DNA from: Methylorubrum zatmanii
GTDB lineage: Bacteria; Pseudomonadota; Alphaproteobacteria; Rhizobiales; Beijerinckiaceae
Assembly (NCBI RefSeq): GCF_014845115.1
Contig: NZ_NKUI01000041.1
Span: 1-64,000 of the forward strand
DNA length: 64,000 bases
Reading direction: 5' to 3'
Part shown: in pieces, positions 19,301 through 27,575 of the stretch
Numbering within the stretch: the stretch's first letter is position 1
Layout of the letters: the number at the start of each line of letters is the position of its first letter
Notes under the pieces: model-generated
What the model was told of the DNA's origin: nothing
What the model saw: the letters and a program-made list of their open reading frames with translations, nothing else
Database searches by the model: none
Program-made: the position numbers and the translations under genes

Positions 19301-19510
19301 GCGGCGCTGCCCCACGGCAATGTCTACGTGAACCGCACCATGATCGGGGCCGTGGTCGGCAGCCAGCCCTTCGGCGGCACCGGTCTGTCCGGCACCGGCC
19401 CGAAGGCCGGCGGCCCGCATTACCTGATCCGCTTCGCCACGGAGCGGACGCTCACCGTCAACACCGCCGCAGCGGGCGGCAACATCGGCCTCGTCACCCT
19501 CGACGGATGA
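16355..19510 (+). CDS. putA: bifunctional proline dehydrogenase / L-glutamate-gamma-semialdehyde dehydrogenase
   Basis: The 1051-residue enzyme oxidises proline to glutamate in two steps and passes electrons from FAD to the quinone pool. The proline dehydrogenase barrel covers about residues 80-470, with RLVKGAYWDTEVK and YPQFATHNALT. The aldehyde dehydrogenase part covers about 560-1040, with NFPLAIFTGQVAAALMAGN, AETGGINAMIVDATA and the catalytic Cys844 in SAGQRCSALR. It lacks the N-terminal ribbon-helix-helix DNA-binding domain of enterobacterial PutA. A TTG at 16355 has AGGAGG six bases upstream; ATG 16385 is the alternative start. Confidence 0.95.
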   Translation: MAADGGGGIAMVATEIGAAPIRSAPRFDAPYAQDDAALAEILLREATETGATAAAIDALASDLIGAIRADAGHGAIETLLREYALTTREGLALMSLAEALLRVPDPATADRLIADKLREGDFAHHAPRSDKGLAQAASWALGLGARLVGPQDTPEVTLGSLVRRLGRPAVRAAASQAMRVIGGQFVLAEEIDAALKRAGSGAARRLRYSFDMLGEGARTAEDADGYRHAYAMAIQRIGREAGNAPLPARPGISVKLSALHPRYTPTQRERVMSELVPVALDLARSARAHDLNFTLDAEEAERLELSLEVFAAILADPALKGWDGFGLAVQAYSKRCLPVIDHVAALAAHHERRLMVRLVKGAYWDTEVKLAQIQGASDYPVFTRKAMTDLNYLAAARRLLGHRPYLYPQFATHNALTVASVLGLAGLLERPVTEEAGFEFQRLHGMGEALYQRLAERMPGLGQRVYAPVGGHRELLAYLVRRLLENGANSSFVARAADPSVPVPSLLTRPQALIGTPALARHPEIARPGDLFGPERLNSPGLAFGDGAALRRLTAEITAAAGLAEAAPILDGIACAGPSRPVISPIDGTKLGTVTEADAAVAARAMETAATGFPAWTAMPAQERAACLDRAAEAFMRERGRLLHLLQIEAGKTLDDALAEWREAIDFLRYYAAEGRRLFRRLQALPGPAGEANSLSLAGRGVFVAISPWNFPLAIFTGQVAAALMAGNAVVAKPAPQTPLVAALAVRLLHAAGVPAGALQLTPGGPETGAALIAHPALAGVVFTGSTATARAINRSLAARDGAILPLIAETGGINAMIVDATALPEQVADDVVTSAFRSAGQRCSALRLLLVQEDVADRMIAAVAGAARELQVGDPRHLSTDLGPVIDGAAKARLDAHIARMTAEARVHVAGVAPQGLYVAPHLFEIGGVADLREEVFGPILHVVRYRADALARVVEEIRAGGYGLTLGIQSRIEESVERIAAALPHGNVYVNRTMIGAVVGSQPFGGTGLSGTGPKAGGPHYLIRFATERTLTVNTAAAGGNIGLVTLDG

Positions 19511-19539
19511 GCCCGAGCGGCGCCGGGAACGGCGACGTG

Positions 19540-19782
19540 CTACTTGTCCTCGACCTTGGCCACCGGCCGGTCGTTGCCCTGCGCAGTCTCGTCATGCCAC
19601 TGGCCGCGACCGTCCTGGTAGCGGATGCCCTCGGTCGAGCCCGGCACCTGCTGCTCGGCGGCGGCGGCCTGCGCGGCCTGCAGAGCCTCCTGCCGGCTCG
19701 GGAAGGGCTCAGAAAAGACATCGCCGACCTTGTAGGCGTAGCCGCCGTCATGCTCGACGATGTGGTAGGTCACCTCGGTCAT
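19540..19782 (-). CDS. DUF2188-like small protein
   Basis: The 80-residue protein begins TYHIVEHDGGYAYKVGDVFS, then SRQEALQAAQAAAAEQQ and a GIRYQDGRGQWHDE segment. This strand-helix-strand pattern is that of DUF2188 proteins, whose function is unknown. I chose ATG 19782 because AGCAGG lies nine bases upstream; ATG 19791 is too close to that site. It is convergent with putA, only 29 bases away. Confidence 0.7.
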   Translation of the reverse strand: MTEVTYHIVEHDGGYAYKVGDVFSEPFPSRQEALQAAQAAAAEQQVPGSTEGIRYQDGRGQWHDETAQGNDRPVAKVEDK

Positions 19783-19873
19783 CGAAAACATCCTGCTCGT
19801 TTCAGGCGCGATTGCGCGCACATGCTGGTGCCCGAACCGCTTTCGATGCCGGAGGTTCCGTTTCACGCCGGTC

Positions 19874-20101
19874 TCAGTGCCGTGTCGGCGCCCGTCTCGG
19901 GATCTGCGCGACCGCCGCTTCGCAGCCCGCGATCAGCGAGCCGCGCACGTCTTCGGGATCGAAGCCGGGCCCATTCGGAAAGGCGAGGATATGCGCCTCG
20001 GCGCTGTCCTCGGGACGGATGCGGGCGATCCAGCCCTCTTGCGTCCTCTCGAAGCGGACCTCGTAGACGATGCCGTCCCGTTCGAAGCTGTGCGGTTCCA
20101 T
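19874..20101 (-). CDS. small hypothetical protein
   Basis: A 75-residue soluble protein with a well-formed ribosome binding site (GGAAAGG). It has a beta-rich N-terminus (SFERDGIVYEVRFERTQEGW) and an acidic centre (FDPEDVRGSLIAGCEAAVAQ). No family is recognised. It lies upstream of the DUF2188-like gene on the same strand, 91 bases away, and might share a transcript with it. Confidence 0.6.
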   Translation of the reverse strand: MEPHSFERDGIVYEVRFERTQEGWIARIRPEDSAEAHILAFPNGPGFDPEDVRGSLIAGCEAAVAQIPRRAPTRH

Positions 20102-20201
20102 GCGGCGCCTTTCCGGCCGCGAGCGACGATGCGGCCTGTCGCCATGTGGGGAGCCGCCCTATGCTGGCGCGAGATCCCCTGATCCGGAAATTGGCCGAAC
20201 C

Positions 20202-20423
20202 ATGCGTCCGACCGCCCTCCTTGCCGCCGCGCTCTGCTTGAGCGCCGGCCCCTGCCTCGCCCAGGGCGTGCCGCCGAATCCGTTTGCCTCGAACTATCCG
20301 TCCGCCCCGCCGCGCATGATGGAGCGGGACGACCGCCCGCGCGCCTCGCATGCGCGCCGCCCGGTCCCGCCGGCCCGCATCGAGCGGGGATTGCTGCCGC
20401 CCGCCGAGATTCCGGGGCGGTGA
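20202..20423 (+). CDS. small secreted proline/arginine-rich protein
   Basis: The 73-residue product has a Sec signal peptide (MRPTALLAAALCLSAGPCLA) and a short mature part rich in Pro, Arg and Ala. No domain is recognised. Its stop is 19 bases from the convergent glutathione peroxidase stop. Function unknown. Confidence 0.6.
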   Translation: MRPTALLAAALCLSAGPCLAQGVPPNPFASNYPSAPPRMMERDDRPRASHARRPVPPARIERGLLPPAEIPGR

Positions 20424-20442
20424 GACAGGGAGCGCCCCGGTT

Positions 20443-20988
20443 CTAAGCCTGCCCGAGTTCGGCGACGATGGCGCTGACGATGCGCGGATCGCTCGGATCG
20501 ATCTGCGTGGCGAAGGCGGCGCGCAGGCTGCCGTCACGGCCGACCAGATATTTGTGGAAGTTCCATTGCGGGGTCTGACCCGGCTTCTGCTCGGCGGCCC
20601 AGCGGTAGAACGGGTGCGGGGCGGGACCGCGCACATGGGTCTTGTCGGCGACCGGGAAGGTGACGCCGTGGTTCTTCCGGGCGGCTTCCGCGATGGCCGC
20701 CCCGTCCAGGGGCTCCTGATTGCCGAAATCGGGGGAAGGGACCGCGATGACCGTCAGGCCTCGCTCGCCGAAGCGGGTCCACAGCCCCTGGAGGCCGGCG
20801 AATTGCGGAGCGTAGCCACAGGCGGTGGCGGTGTTGACGATCAGGATCGGCTTGCCGGCATAGGCCGACAGCGCGAGCGGACCGCCCTCCGGCCTGTCGA
20901 AGGAGAAGGCCGCGGCCTCTCCGGCCCGAGCAGGGCCCGCAGCCAGAACGGCGAGCATCGCGAGACAGTCCCGGCGGCGAATCGTCAT
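20443..20988 (-). CDS. exported glutathione peroxidase-like protein
   Basis: The 181-residue protein reduces peroxides using thiols. The thioredoxin-fold triad is present: Cys57 in NTATACGYAP, Gln91 in FGNQEP and Trp142 in PQWNFHKYLV. The N-terminus MTIRRRDCLAMLAVLAAGPARA looks like a signal peptide, with a twin-arginine-like RRRDCL, so the enzyme is probably periplasmic, unlike most cytosolic bacterial homologues. The segment before the Gln is shortened or diverged compared with the usual FPCNQF motif. It lies downstream of the receiver-domain gene on the same strand. Confidence 0.85.
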   Translation of the reverse strand: MTIRRRDCLAMLAVLAAGPARAGEAAAFSFDRPEGGPLALSAYAGKPILIVNTATACGYAPQFAGLQGLWTRFGERGLTVIAVPSPDFGNQEPLDGAAIAEAARKNHGVTFPVADKTHVRGPAPHPFYRWAAEQKPGQTPQWNFHKYLVGRDGSLRAAFATQIDPSDPRIVSAIVAELGQA

Positions 20989-21071
20989 GGCGTCATGTCC
21001 TCCGTTCCTGAGGCTGCCATGCCGCCCCGGTGTGAGGGTACGGGCCTGATCGTCGCGGCAGGGACGTTCGT

Positions 21072-21542
21072 TCAGGCGGCGCGGGCGGCCAGGGCCTCGC
21101 GGACGGTGGTCGCAACAGCCTCCTCGCTGCCCGGATAAGGCACCATGAGGGCATCCGGCGGAACGAGATCGGCGCAGTCGCCGATGGCCGCGTCGCAGGC
21201 GACGACGATGCCGAGATTGGGCCGCAGCGCCCGCGCCTCGGCGGCGAGCTGGTCGAATCCCAGGGAGCCGTGCAACTCCGCATCGGTGACGAGGACGTCG
21301 ATCGGCAGACCGAGCACCAGGACGGTGAGGGCATCCACGGCGGAATCGACGGAAGTCGCGCTGTATCCGGCCCGGCGGAGCTGCCCGTTGATCTCGTCGC
21401 GCCATTGCTTGCGGCGGCCGGCGATCAGAACTTGCACACCGTAGCAGCTTCGCGCCACCACAGCGGAGCCCAAGTCCTCGCTTGCACAAGCGCGGCCACG
21501 GTCGAACGTCACTTCTTCCCGGTCTTGTTTGCGCTGCATCAT
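21072..21542 (-). CDS. orphan response-regulator receiver-domain protein
   Basis: The 156-residue protein has a CheY-like domain from about residue 36 (VQVLIAGRRKQWRDEINGQL) to the C-terminus, with a likely phospho-acceptor Asp87 in IDVLVTDAEL and a lysine-free C-terminal strand (DALMVPYPG). The acidic pair at the end of strand 1 and the conserved Lys appear to be missing, so phosphorylation may be impaired. There is no output domain and no kinase gene nearby. The first 35 residues look unstructured. Confidence 0.6.
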   Translation of the reverse strand: MMQRKQDREEVTFDRGRACASEDLGSAVVARSCYGVQVLIAGRRKQWRDEINGQLRRAGYSATSVDSAVDALTVLVLGLPIDVLVTDAELHGSLGFDQLAAEARALRPNLGIVVACDAAIGDCADLVPPDALMVPYPGSEEAVATTVREALAARAA

Positions 21543-21805
21543 CCTAGACTAGGCAATTCGCCGAACACATTCAAGCGAACGAGTGCTCGACTGGGACGTG
21601 TGAAGCGACAGGCTGTGCGGCGCGGGAGCATCGGTTTTCGGCCATCGGAGCGCGAGCGACGTGTTGACGCGAGCCCGCGCCGGCGCAAGAGAACGGCCCG
21701 CAGCGTCGAGCTTCATGCCGATGTCGCGTCCGCGTGCGAGGGCGCCCCTCCCGACGCGGCCACGCTACGATGGTGAGTGCGGGTACGAGACGGAGCCGAC
21801 AACCG

Positions 21806-23050
21806 ATGTCATCCACGGAAATCTCGCCCCTGGCGCCGGCCACGACGCCGTCTCTGCCGGACATCGCCGGTGTGCGCCTCGCCACCGCCCAGGCCGGCAT
21901 CCGCTACAAGAACCGCACCGACGTGCTCTATGTCGCGCTCGCCGAGGGCACCCAGGCCGCCGGTGTCTTCACCCGGTCCCGCTGCCCCTCCGCGCCGGTG
22001 GATTGGTGCCGCGACGCGCTGAAGACCGGCAAGGGCGCGCGGGCGCTGGTGGTCAATTCCGGCAACGCCAATGCTTTCACCGGCCTGAAGGGCCGTGAGG
22101 CGGTGGCGCTCACCGCCGAGATCGCCGGTCAGGCGGCGGGCTGCGCCCCGGAGGCCGTGATGATCGCCTCGACCGGCGTGATCGGCGAGCCGCTGGACGC
22201 GCGCAAGTTCGAGGGTGTCCTGGCCGATTGCGCCGCGCGGGCGGAGGGCGGTGCCGAGGCCTGGGCGCAGGCGGCCAGGGCCATCATGACCACCGACACC
22301 TTTCCGAAGCTGGCGACCCGCCGCGTCGAGATCGATGGCGTGCCGGTCACCATCAACGGCATCGCCAAGGGCGCGGGCATGATCGCCCCCGACATGGCGA
22401 CCATGCTCTCCTTCGTCTTCACCGATGCGGCCCTGCCGCAGGACGTGCTGCAGGCGCTGCTCTCCGAGGGAACGAAGACCTCCTTCAACTGTGTGACGGT
22501 CGATGGCGACACCTCCACCTCCGACACGCTGCTGCTGTTCGCCACCGGCGCCGCCGGCAACGCGCCGGTCACGCGTGACGACGATGCCCGGATCGCAGCC
22601 TTCCGCGCGGCGCTGAACGACCTGCTGGTGGAGCTGGCGCAACTCGTCGCCCGGGACGGGGAGGGCGCCAACAAGCTGGTCACCGTCGAGGTGGAGGGCG
22701 CCGAGAGCGATGCCTCCGCCCACCGCATCGCCATGTCGATCGCCAATTCCCCGCTTGTGAAGACAGCCGTGGCCGGCGAGGACGCCAATTGGGGCCGCGT
22801 GGTGATGGCGGTCGGCAAGGCCGGCGAACCCGCCGACCGCGACCGCCTCGCGATCTGGTTCGGCGATGTGCGGGTCGCGGTGCACGGCGCCCGCGACCCC
22901 GATTACAGCGAGGAGGCCGCCACGGCGGTGATGCGCAAGCCCGAGATCACGGTGCGGGTGGAGCTCGGCCTCGGCCAAGGCCAGGCCCGCGTCTGGACCT
23001 GCGATCTCACCAAGGCCTACGTCGCCATCAACGGAGATTACCGCTCGTGA
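21806..23050 (+). CDS. argJ: bifunctional ornithine acetyltransferase / N-acetylglutamate synthase
   Basis: The 414-residue enzyme recycles the acetyl group in arginine biosynthesis (N-acetylornithine + glutamate to ornithine + N-acetylglutamate) and can also use acetyl-CoA. The self-cleavage site is visible as [14 protein letters not shown], with Thr199 becoming the N-terminal nucleophile of the beta chain. [13 protein letters not shown] and [17 protein letters not shown] are further signatures. I start at ATG 21806, which fits the usual length. The last bases GTGA overlap the start of the following SIMPL gene. Confidence 0.96.
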   Translation: MSSTEISPLAPATTPSLPDIAGVRLATAQAGIRYKNRTDVLYVALAEGTQAAGVFTRSRCPSAPVDWCRDALKTGKGARALVVNSGNANAFTGLKGREAVALTAEIAGQAAGCAPEAVMIASTGVIGEPLDARKFEGVLADCAARAEGGAEAWAQAARAIMTTDTFPKLATRRVEIDGVPVTINGIAKGAGMIAPDMATMLSFVFTDAALPQDVLQALLSEGTKTSFNCVTVDGDTSTSDTLLLFATGAAGNAPVTRDDDARIAAFRAALNDLLVELAQLVARDGEGANKLVTVEVEGAESDASAHRIAMSIANSPLVKTAVAGEDANWGRVVMAVGKAGEPADRDRLAIWFGDVRVAVHGARDPDYSEEAATAVMRKPEITVRVELGLGQGQARVWTCDLTKAYVAINGDYRS

Positions 23051-23766
23051 GAACACGCTCGTTCGCTGCCCCGGCCCTGCTGCTCGCCCTCGCGGTCACG
23101 CCGGCGGTGGCGGACGATGCCGCCGGCCGCATCCGTGTGATCGGCCGCGCCTCGCAGGAGATGGCGCCGGATTTCGCTTCGGTGGAGATCGGTGTCGAAA
23201 GCCGTGGGGCGACGCCGGCCGCCGCCCTCGACGCGGCGAGCCGGACCGCGAAGGGCATCATCGCGACGGCCAAGGATATGGGTGTGGCCGAAGCCGATAT
23301 CGGCACCTCGTCGATCAGCCTCCAGCCCCGGACCCGGTCGGTTCGCCAGCCCGATGGCACTGTGACCGAGCGCGATGACGGCTACACGGCCGGCAACCGC
23401 GTGCGGGTGCGCCTCTCGGATATGGGCAAGCTCGGCGATTTGATGCGCCGGGCCCTCGATTCCGGTGCCAACCGCATCGAATCCATCGGTTTCGGCCTGC
23501 GTGACCCGGCCGCGACGGATTCGGCGGTGCAGGTCGCCGCCGTCAAGGATGCCAAGGCGCAGGCCGAACGCATCGCCGAGGCGACCGGCGTCAAGCTCGG
23601 CTCCGTTCTCTCGATCGACGCGCCGCCTCGGGCGGAGGCGCCCCGGCCGATGCCCTACGGCCTCGCGAAGGCCGCGGCGCCGCGCGGGCGGAGCGCCGTG
23701 CCGGTCGAGGCCGGCATCATCGAGACCTCGGCGGAAGTCGAGGCGGTTTTCGCGATCAGCCGATGA
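23047..23766 (+). CDS. SIMPL-domain (DUF541) periplasmic protein
   Basis: The 239-residue protein starts at a GTG that overlaps the argJ stop (GTGA). It has a signal peptide (about residues 1-22, [13 protein letters not shown]) and a SIMPL domain: [20 protein letters not shown] near residue 28 and [22 protein letters not shown] near 160. SIMPL proteins are exported, and several are linked to oxidative or envelope stress, but without a defined activity. It overlaps mutT by four bases, so argJ, this gene and mutT probably form one transcript. Confidence 0.88.
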   Translation: MRTRSFAAPALLLALAVTPAVADDAAGRIRVIGRASQEMAPDFASVEIGVESRGATPAAALDAASRTAKGIIATAKDMGVAEADIGTSSISLQPRTRSVRQPDGTVTERDDGYTAGNRVRVRLSDMGKLGDLMRRALDSGANRIESIGFGLRDPAATDSAVQVAAVKDAKAQAERIAEATGVKLGSVLSIDAPPRAEAPRPMPYGLAKAAAPRGRSAVPVEAGIIETSAEVEAVFAISR

Positions 23767-24182
23767 GCGCGATGCCCCTGAAACTCGTGCTCGTCGTCGC
23801 GGCGGCTCTGGTCGATCCCGACGGCCGGGTGCTGATGGCCCAGCGCCCGGAAGGAAAGGCCCTGGCCGGGCTGTGGGAATTTCCCGGCGGCAAGGTCGAA
23901 TCCGGCGAACGGCCGGAGGAGACCCTGATCCGCGAACTCGACGAGGAACTCGGTATCGCGGTGAAGGAGCCCTGCCTCGCACCGCTCACCTTCGCGAGCC
24001 ACCCTTACCCGGATTTCCACCTGCTGATGCCGCTCTACATCTGCCGGCGGTGGGAAGGGCTTCCGCAATCGCGCGAGGCGCAGGTGCTCCGCTGGGTGCG
24101 CCCGGGCGCCCTGCGTGACCTGCCGATGCCACCGGCCGATCTGCCGCTGATTCCCTTCCTGATCGATCTGCTCGGCCCCTGA
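23763..24182 (+). CDS. mutT: MutT-type 8-oxo-dGTP diphosphatase
   Basis: The 139-residue Nudix hydrolase removes oxidised nucleotides from the pool. The complete Nudix box runs from residue 42 to 64, with GGKVESGE at its start and RELDEELGI at its end. The C-terminal part (DFHLLMPLYICRRWEG) fits MutT proper. Its ATG overlaps the upstream stop (ATGA at 23763). A GC-rich hairpin follows the stop codon. Confidence 0.93.
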   Translation: MSAMPLKLVLVVAAALVDPDGRVLMAQRPEGKALAGLWEFPGGKVESGERPEETLIRELDEELGIAVKEPCLAPLTFASHPYPDFHLLMPLYICRRWEGLPQSREAQVLRWVRPGALRDLPMPPADLPLIPFLIDLLGP

Positions 24183-24205
24183 CCGGTGCCGGGGGCCGGC
24201 ACTGG
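24183..24205 (+). terminator. hairpin directly after mutT
   Basis: The arms ccggtgccg and cggcactgg pair over nine positions with one G-T wobble and enclose ggggc. It begins on the base after the mutT stop. No T-run follows, and the next gene starts nine bases later, so it may attenuate rather than end transcription. Confidence 0.4.
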
Positions 24206-24214
24206 GACGAGGCG

Positions 24215-25741
24215 ATGGCGCGACGCGTGAAAGGGGCCGGCGAGACGGGCGACAAGCCGCCGGCCGTCAAGGCGCGAAAGTCCCGCAGCACGACGCCGAC
24301 GGCGGACAGCCTCGCCGCCCTCAGCCAGGAGCGGCTGATCGCGCTGATTCTCGAAGAGGTCGGCCAGAGCGCCGCCTTCAAGAAGCGGGTGAGCGCGGCG
24401 CTCGCGGCCTTGCAAGGCCCCGATACCGTGGCGGCGATGGTTGATCGGCGTCTCGGCGCCCTGGAGAAGGCGCGCGGCTTCATCGACTGGCAGAAGCGCA
24501 GGGCCTTCGCCGCCGACCTCGACGCCACGCTCGCCACCATCCTCACCGACCTGAAGCCCCTCGATCCGTCGATGGCGCTCGACCGTCTGCTTCGCTTCCT
24601 TCAGGGGGCCGACGCGACGCTGGAGCGTGTCGACGATTCCAGTGGCCAGGTGCATGCCGTCTACGAAGCGGCGGCCGAGGCGGCGGCGGGCCTCGCCGCG
24701 GCGCTGCCCCCGGAGGCGGCTCTGCGCTTCGCGACCCGGGCCATCGACGGTCTCGACCGTGACGGCTTCGGCCTCGTCAGCGCCCTTCTCGTCGATCTTC
24801 TGCCGAAACTGACGAAGGAGGCGCTCGACTCCCTGGATGCCAGCCTGGTCGAGGCGCTTGCCGCCCTGCCGCCGCCGGTGGCCAGGAAGGCCGGCGCCGT
24901 CGCGGCACCCGGACAGGATTGGGAACGGCGCTATCACCGCCTGCGCCTCAGCCGCCTGCGCCAAGTCATCGCCGATGCCCGCAACGATGCGGATGCCTTC
25001 ATCGCCATCGAGCGCGACCTGTCGCCGGAGCGACCCGATCTGCCCGCCGTCGCCGAACGGCTGCTCAGGGCCGGCCGCGCCGAGGAGGCCCTCGATTGGA
25101 TCCGCCGCAAGCAGAAGCCCGGCACGGTCGTGGTGACGCGCCAGGATCTGATCGCCGGCGCCATCGATCCCGATGGGCCGGAGCGCGAGCGCGAAGCGGT
25201 CGAGATTCGCATCCTCGACGCTCTCGGGCGTAAGGAGGAGGCGCAGGCCCTGCGCTGGGCGCGCTTCGAACGGAGCCTCGACCCGCAGATCCTGCGCGAC
25301 TACCTCGCCCGCCTGCCCGATTTCGAGGATGACGAGGCGCTGGAGCGCGCCTTCGCCCATGCGGCGAGCCGCAAGGACCCGCATAGCGGCCTCTACTTCC
25401 TGATTCGCTGGCCCAACCTGGATCGTGCCGCGCGGCTGGTGCTCGACCGGCGCGGTGAATGGTCGGGCCGCATCTGGGAGCTGCTGGCGCCCGCCGCCGA
25501 GGCGCTGGAGCCCGACCACCCGCTCGCCGCCAGCCTGCTCTATCGCGCGCTGATCGGCGACATCCTGGAGCGCGCCCGCTCACCGGCCTATGGCCATGGC
25601 GCCCGCCATCTCACGCGCCTCGGCGAACTCGCTCGGGAGCTGCGGCCCGGAGATCTGACGCCGAACCACGAGGATTACGTCGCGGCCCTTCGGAAGGCAC
25701 ACGGGCGGAAAAGTGGATTCTGGTCGCAGGTGGAGGGCTGA
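24215..25741 (+). CDS. DUF6880-like protein of unknown function
   Basis: The 508-residue soluble protein has a lysine/arginine-rich start (about residues 1-30), then ALSQERLIALILEEVGQSAAFKKRV and an all-helical body that reads like tandem helical repeats (PAVAERLLRAGRAEEALDWI, LEPDHPLAASLLYRALIGDI). From memory it resembles the DUF6880 family; no catalytic motif is evident. Its stop codon is followed three bases later by copy 1 of the structured repeat. Confidence 0.75.
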   Translation: MARRVKGAGETGDKPPAVKARKSRSTTPTADSLAALSQERLIALILEEVGQSAAFKKRVSAALAALQGPDTVAAMVDRRLGALEKARGFIDWQKRRAFAADLDATLATILTDLKPLDPSMALDRLLRFLQGADATLERVDDSSGQVHAVYEAAAEAAAGLAAALPPEAALRFATRAIDGLDRDGFGLVSALLVDLLPKLTKEALDSLDASLVEALAALPPPVARKAGAVAAPGQDWERRYHRLRLSRLRQVIADARNDADAFIAIERDLSPERPDLPAVAERLLRAGRAEEALDWIRRKQKPGTVVVTRQDLIAGAIDPDGPEREREAVEIRILDALGRKEEAQALRWARFERSLDPQILRDYLARLPDFEDDEALERAFAHAASRKDPHSGLYFLIRWPNLDRAARLVLDRRGEWSGRIWELLAPAAEALEPDHPLAASLLYRALIGDILERARSPAYGHGARHLTRLGELARELRPGDLTPNHEDYVAALRKAHGRKSGFWSQVEG

Positions 25742-25850
25742 TACGGCATCCGCTCGATCGAAGCGGGTTGCGTCTCGGCAAGCCCGCGCGGCGTTTGAGC
25801 GAAGCCCACATCCGCCATCCCGAAGGGATCGAACGGATCTGGTACGAGAC
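25742..25850 (+). repeat. structured 3'-UTR repeat, copy 1
   Basis: Part of a three-copy family of about 100 bp (others at 50378-50486 and 54196-54300). It contains ggcatccgct, a ccgct/agcgg stem, ctcggcaagcccgcgcgg, cgtttgagcgaagccc and a second hairpin, atccg...cccgaaggg...cggat. It starts three bases after the DUF6880-like stop and fills nearly all of the gap to the convergent DUF427 stop. It is in the sense direction of the upstream gene. Confidence 0.85.
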
Positions 25851-25851
25851 G

Positions 25852-26208
25852 TCAGGCTTCGATGATCTCGACCCGGTCGCGATAGAAGGCGAGGTGGCCG
25901 CGGATGCGCGCCACGGCCGGGAACGGATTTGGATAGGACCACGCCGCCGCGCGCTGCGGCTCGCCGCCGGCGCAGAGATCGAAATAGGACGCTTCGCCCT
26001 TGTAGGGGCAGTGCGTCCGTCGCGGATTCGGCGCGAGCACCCGCGCCTCGACATCGTCATGGGGAATGTAGAGCACCGGCTCGTAACCCGCCTCACGCAG
26101 TTCCAGCGCCCGCTCCGTCTCGGCGATAATCCGACCGTCCAGATGCACGCGGACAATTCCGACATGGGGCGTGATGGTGATCGGATGATGCGAGCCCGGT
26201 TCCTTCAT
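25852..26208 (-). CDS. DUF427 domain protein
   Basis: The 118-residue protein matches DUF427: VRVHLDGRIIAETERALELREAGYEPVLYIP in the first half, then THCPYKGEASYFDL and the WSYPNPFPAVARIRGHLAFY segment. The fold is a small beta-tent; the biochemical role is not known. Its ATG overlaps the upstream methyltransferase stop by one base (TGATG), indicating translational coupling. Confidence 0.88.
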   Translation of the reverse strand: MKEPGSHHPITITPHVGIVRVHLDGRIIAETERALELREAGYEPVLYIPHDDVEARVLAPNPRRTHCPYKGEASYFDLCAGGEPQRAAAWSYPNPFPAVARIRGHLAFYRDRVEIIEA

Positions 26209-27098
26209 CAGCTCTCTCCCTGGCGCGGCAGCCTGTGTTCGGCGGTGCCGAGGGCTTCGGCGAGGCGGACCTTGGCGCTGCCCGGTTTCAGCGGCTTCTG
26301 CTGACTCTCATGGGGGGCCCAGCCGGAGAGCCACAGGATCTCGAAGGTCGCGCGCAGCCGCCCGTCCGCGTCGGAAAAACGCTCGGCATAGATCTCGGCC
26401 GCCCGCATCAGCGTCGCCCGGCGCAGCGGGGTTCGGCGGCGGTCATGGAGCGCGTTCGTGAGGCCCATGGCCCGCAGATCCCGCATCAGCGAGAACGGAT
26501 CGCCGTAACGCACGGTGACCGTGTCCGCATCGACAACCGGCAGGGCGAAACCCGCCCGCTGAAGCAGGCCGCCGAGATCGCGCAGCTCCGCGAAGGGAGC
26601 GACGCGTGGGCTCGCGCCTCCTTCGGTCTCGCTCTCGGCTTGCAGAAAGGCTTGGCGCAGCTCGGTCAGAGTCGCTCCGCCGAGAAGGCCGGCCAGGAAC
26701 AGGCCGTCGGGTTTCAGCGCCCGCCGCACCTGCACCAGCGCACCCGGCAGGTCGTTGACGTGCTGCAACGCCAGAGCCGAGACGACGAGGTCGAACCTCG
26801 CCGCCGGACCGAACGGCAGCGTCTCGGGCTCGCCGACCACCCCTTCGCCCCCTTCCGCGACCGGGCTGAGGCGGACCAGACGCTCCACGCGCCCGCTCGC
26901 TCTCAGCCGCTCCGCCAGTTCGGGAAGCGGCGTCCCGAGATCGAGGGCCAGGGCGAAAGGACGGGTCACCGTCGCCAGCCGGTCCTCCAGATCGTCGAGG
27001 ATGCGGCCGAGCAGGAAGTCGGCGAAACCCGCGCGCCGCGCACGCGCGATGCGTCGTCGGATCAGGGCGGGATCAAACAGGGGTGCAGATTCGTTCAT
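26208..27098 (-). CDS. SAM-dependent methyltransferase, NDUFAF5/BioC-like
   Basis: The 296-residue protein has a class I methyltransferase core: FALALDLGTPLPELAERLRA (motif I, about residue 50), FDLVVSALALQHVNDLPGAL (near 103-122) and ALKPDGLFLAGLLGGATL. The N-terminus with FDPALIRRRIARARRAGFADFLL and the C-terminus with LMRDLRAMGLTNAL match alphaproteobacterial relatives of NDUFAF5, the complex I assembly factor, and of BioC. The glycine-rich loop is weakly conserved (DLGTP rather than DxGxGxG). Translationally coupled to the DUF427 gene; divergent from the small exported protein at 27319. Confidence 0.85.
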   Translation of the reverse strand: MNESAPLFDPALIRRRIARARRAGFADFLLGRILDDLEDRLATVTRPFALALDLGTPLPELAERLRASGRVERLVRLSPVAEGGEGVVGEPETLPFGPAARFDLVVSALALQHVNDLPGALVQVRRALKPDGLFLAGLLGGATLTELRQAFLQAESETEGGASPRVAPFAELRDLGGLLQRAGFALPVVDADTVTVRYGDPFSLMRDLRAMGLTNALHDRRRTPLRRATLMRAAEIYAERFSDADGRLRATFEILWLSGWAPHESQQKPLKPGSAKVRLAEALGTAEHRLPRQGES

Positions 27099-27318
27099 CG
27101 GATTGGGCAAATGGGGCTTCGGCGACGGTGCGGCCAGGGCAAAAGAGCGGCCACGACCACTCCTCGGTGAAAGTCTGCGCGCGGGGCGTGGCGCCGGGCG
27201 GCAACTGGACGGCAAGTCCGCTCGCCGAACGGTCCTTCGGTGGCAAATTGTCCTGGAACGGATTCCGGGCGCCTCCGTTTTGCCCCCCGACTTTGTCGCC
27301 TGACCGAGGAGATCGACG

Positions 27319-27549
27319 ATGACACGGATTTTGATCCGCACCGCCCTGATCCTGACCGCCTTGGCCCTGGCCAGCGCTGCAGAGGCCAAGGGCTGCCTGA
27401 AGGGGGCCGTGGTGGGTGGCGTTGCCGGGCACATGGCCGGGCACGGCGTCGCGGGCGCCGCCGCCGGTTGCGCCATCGGGCACCACCGGGCAAACAAGAA
27501 GGACAAGGCGGCCCAGGGCAACGGTCAGACGAGCGGCGACGCTCACTGA
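27319..27549 (+). CDS. small exported glycine-zipper-like protein
   Basis: The 76-residue product has a signal peptide (ILIRTALILTALALASAAEA) and a mature region with a glycine-zipper pattern, GAVVGGVAGHMAGHGVAGAA near residues 29-48, followed by a hydrophilic His/Lys-rich tail. Glycine zippers insert in or associate with membranes. Two cysteines remain after processing. A 220-base gap separates it from the divergent methyltransferase gene and should hold both promoters. Confidence 0.75.
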   Translation: MTRILIRTALILTALALASAAEAKGCLKGAVVGGVAGHMAGHGVAGAAAGCAIGHHRANKKDKAAQGNGQTSGDAH

Positions 27550-27575
27550 GGTCGGCCGCCGGGGAGCCGGCGGCA

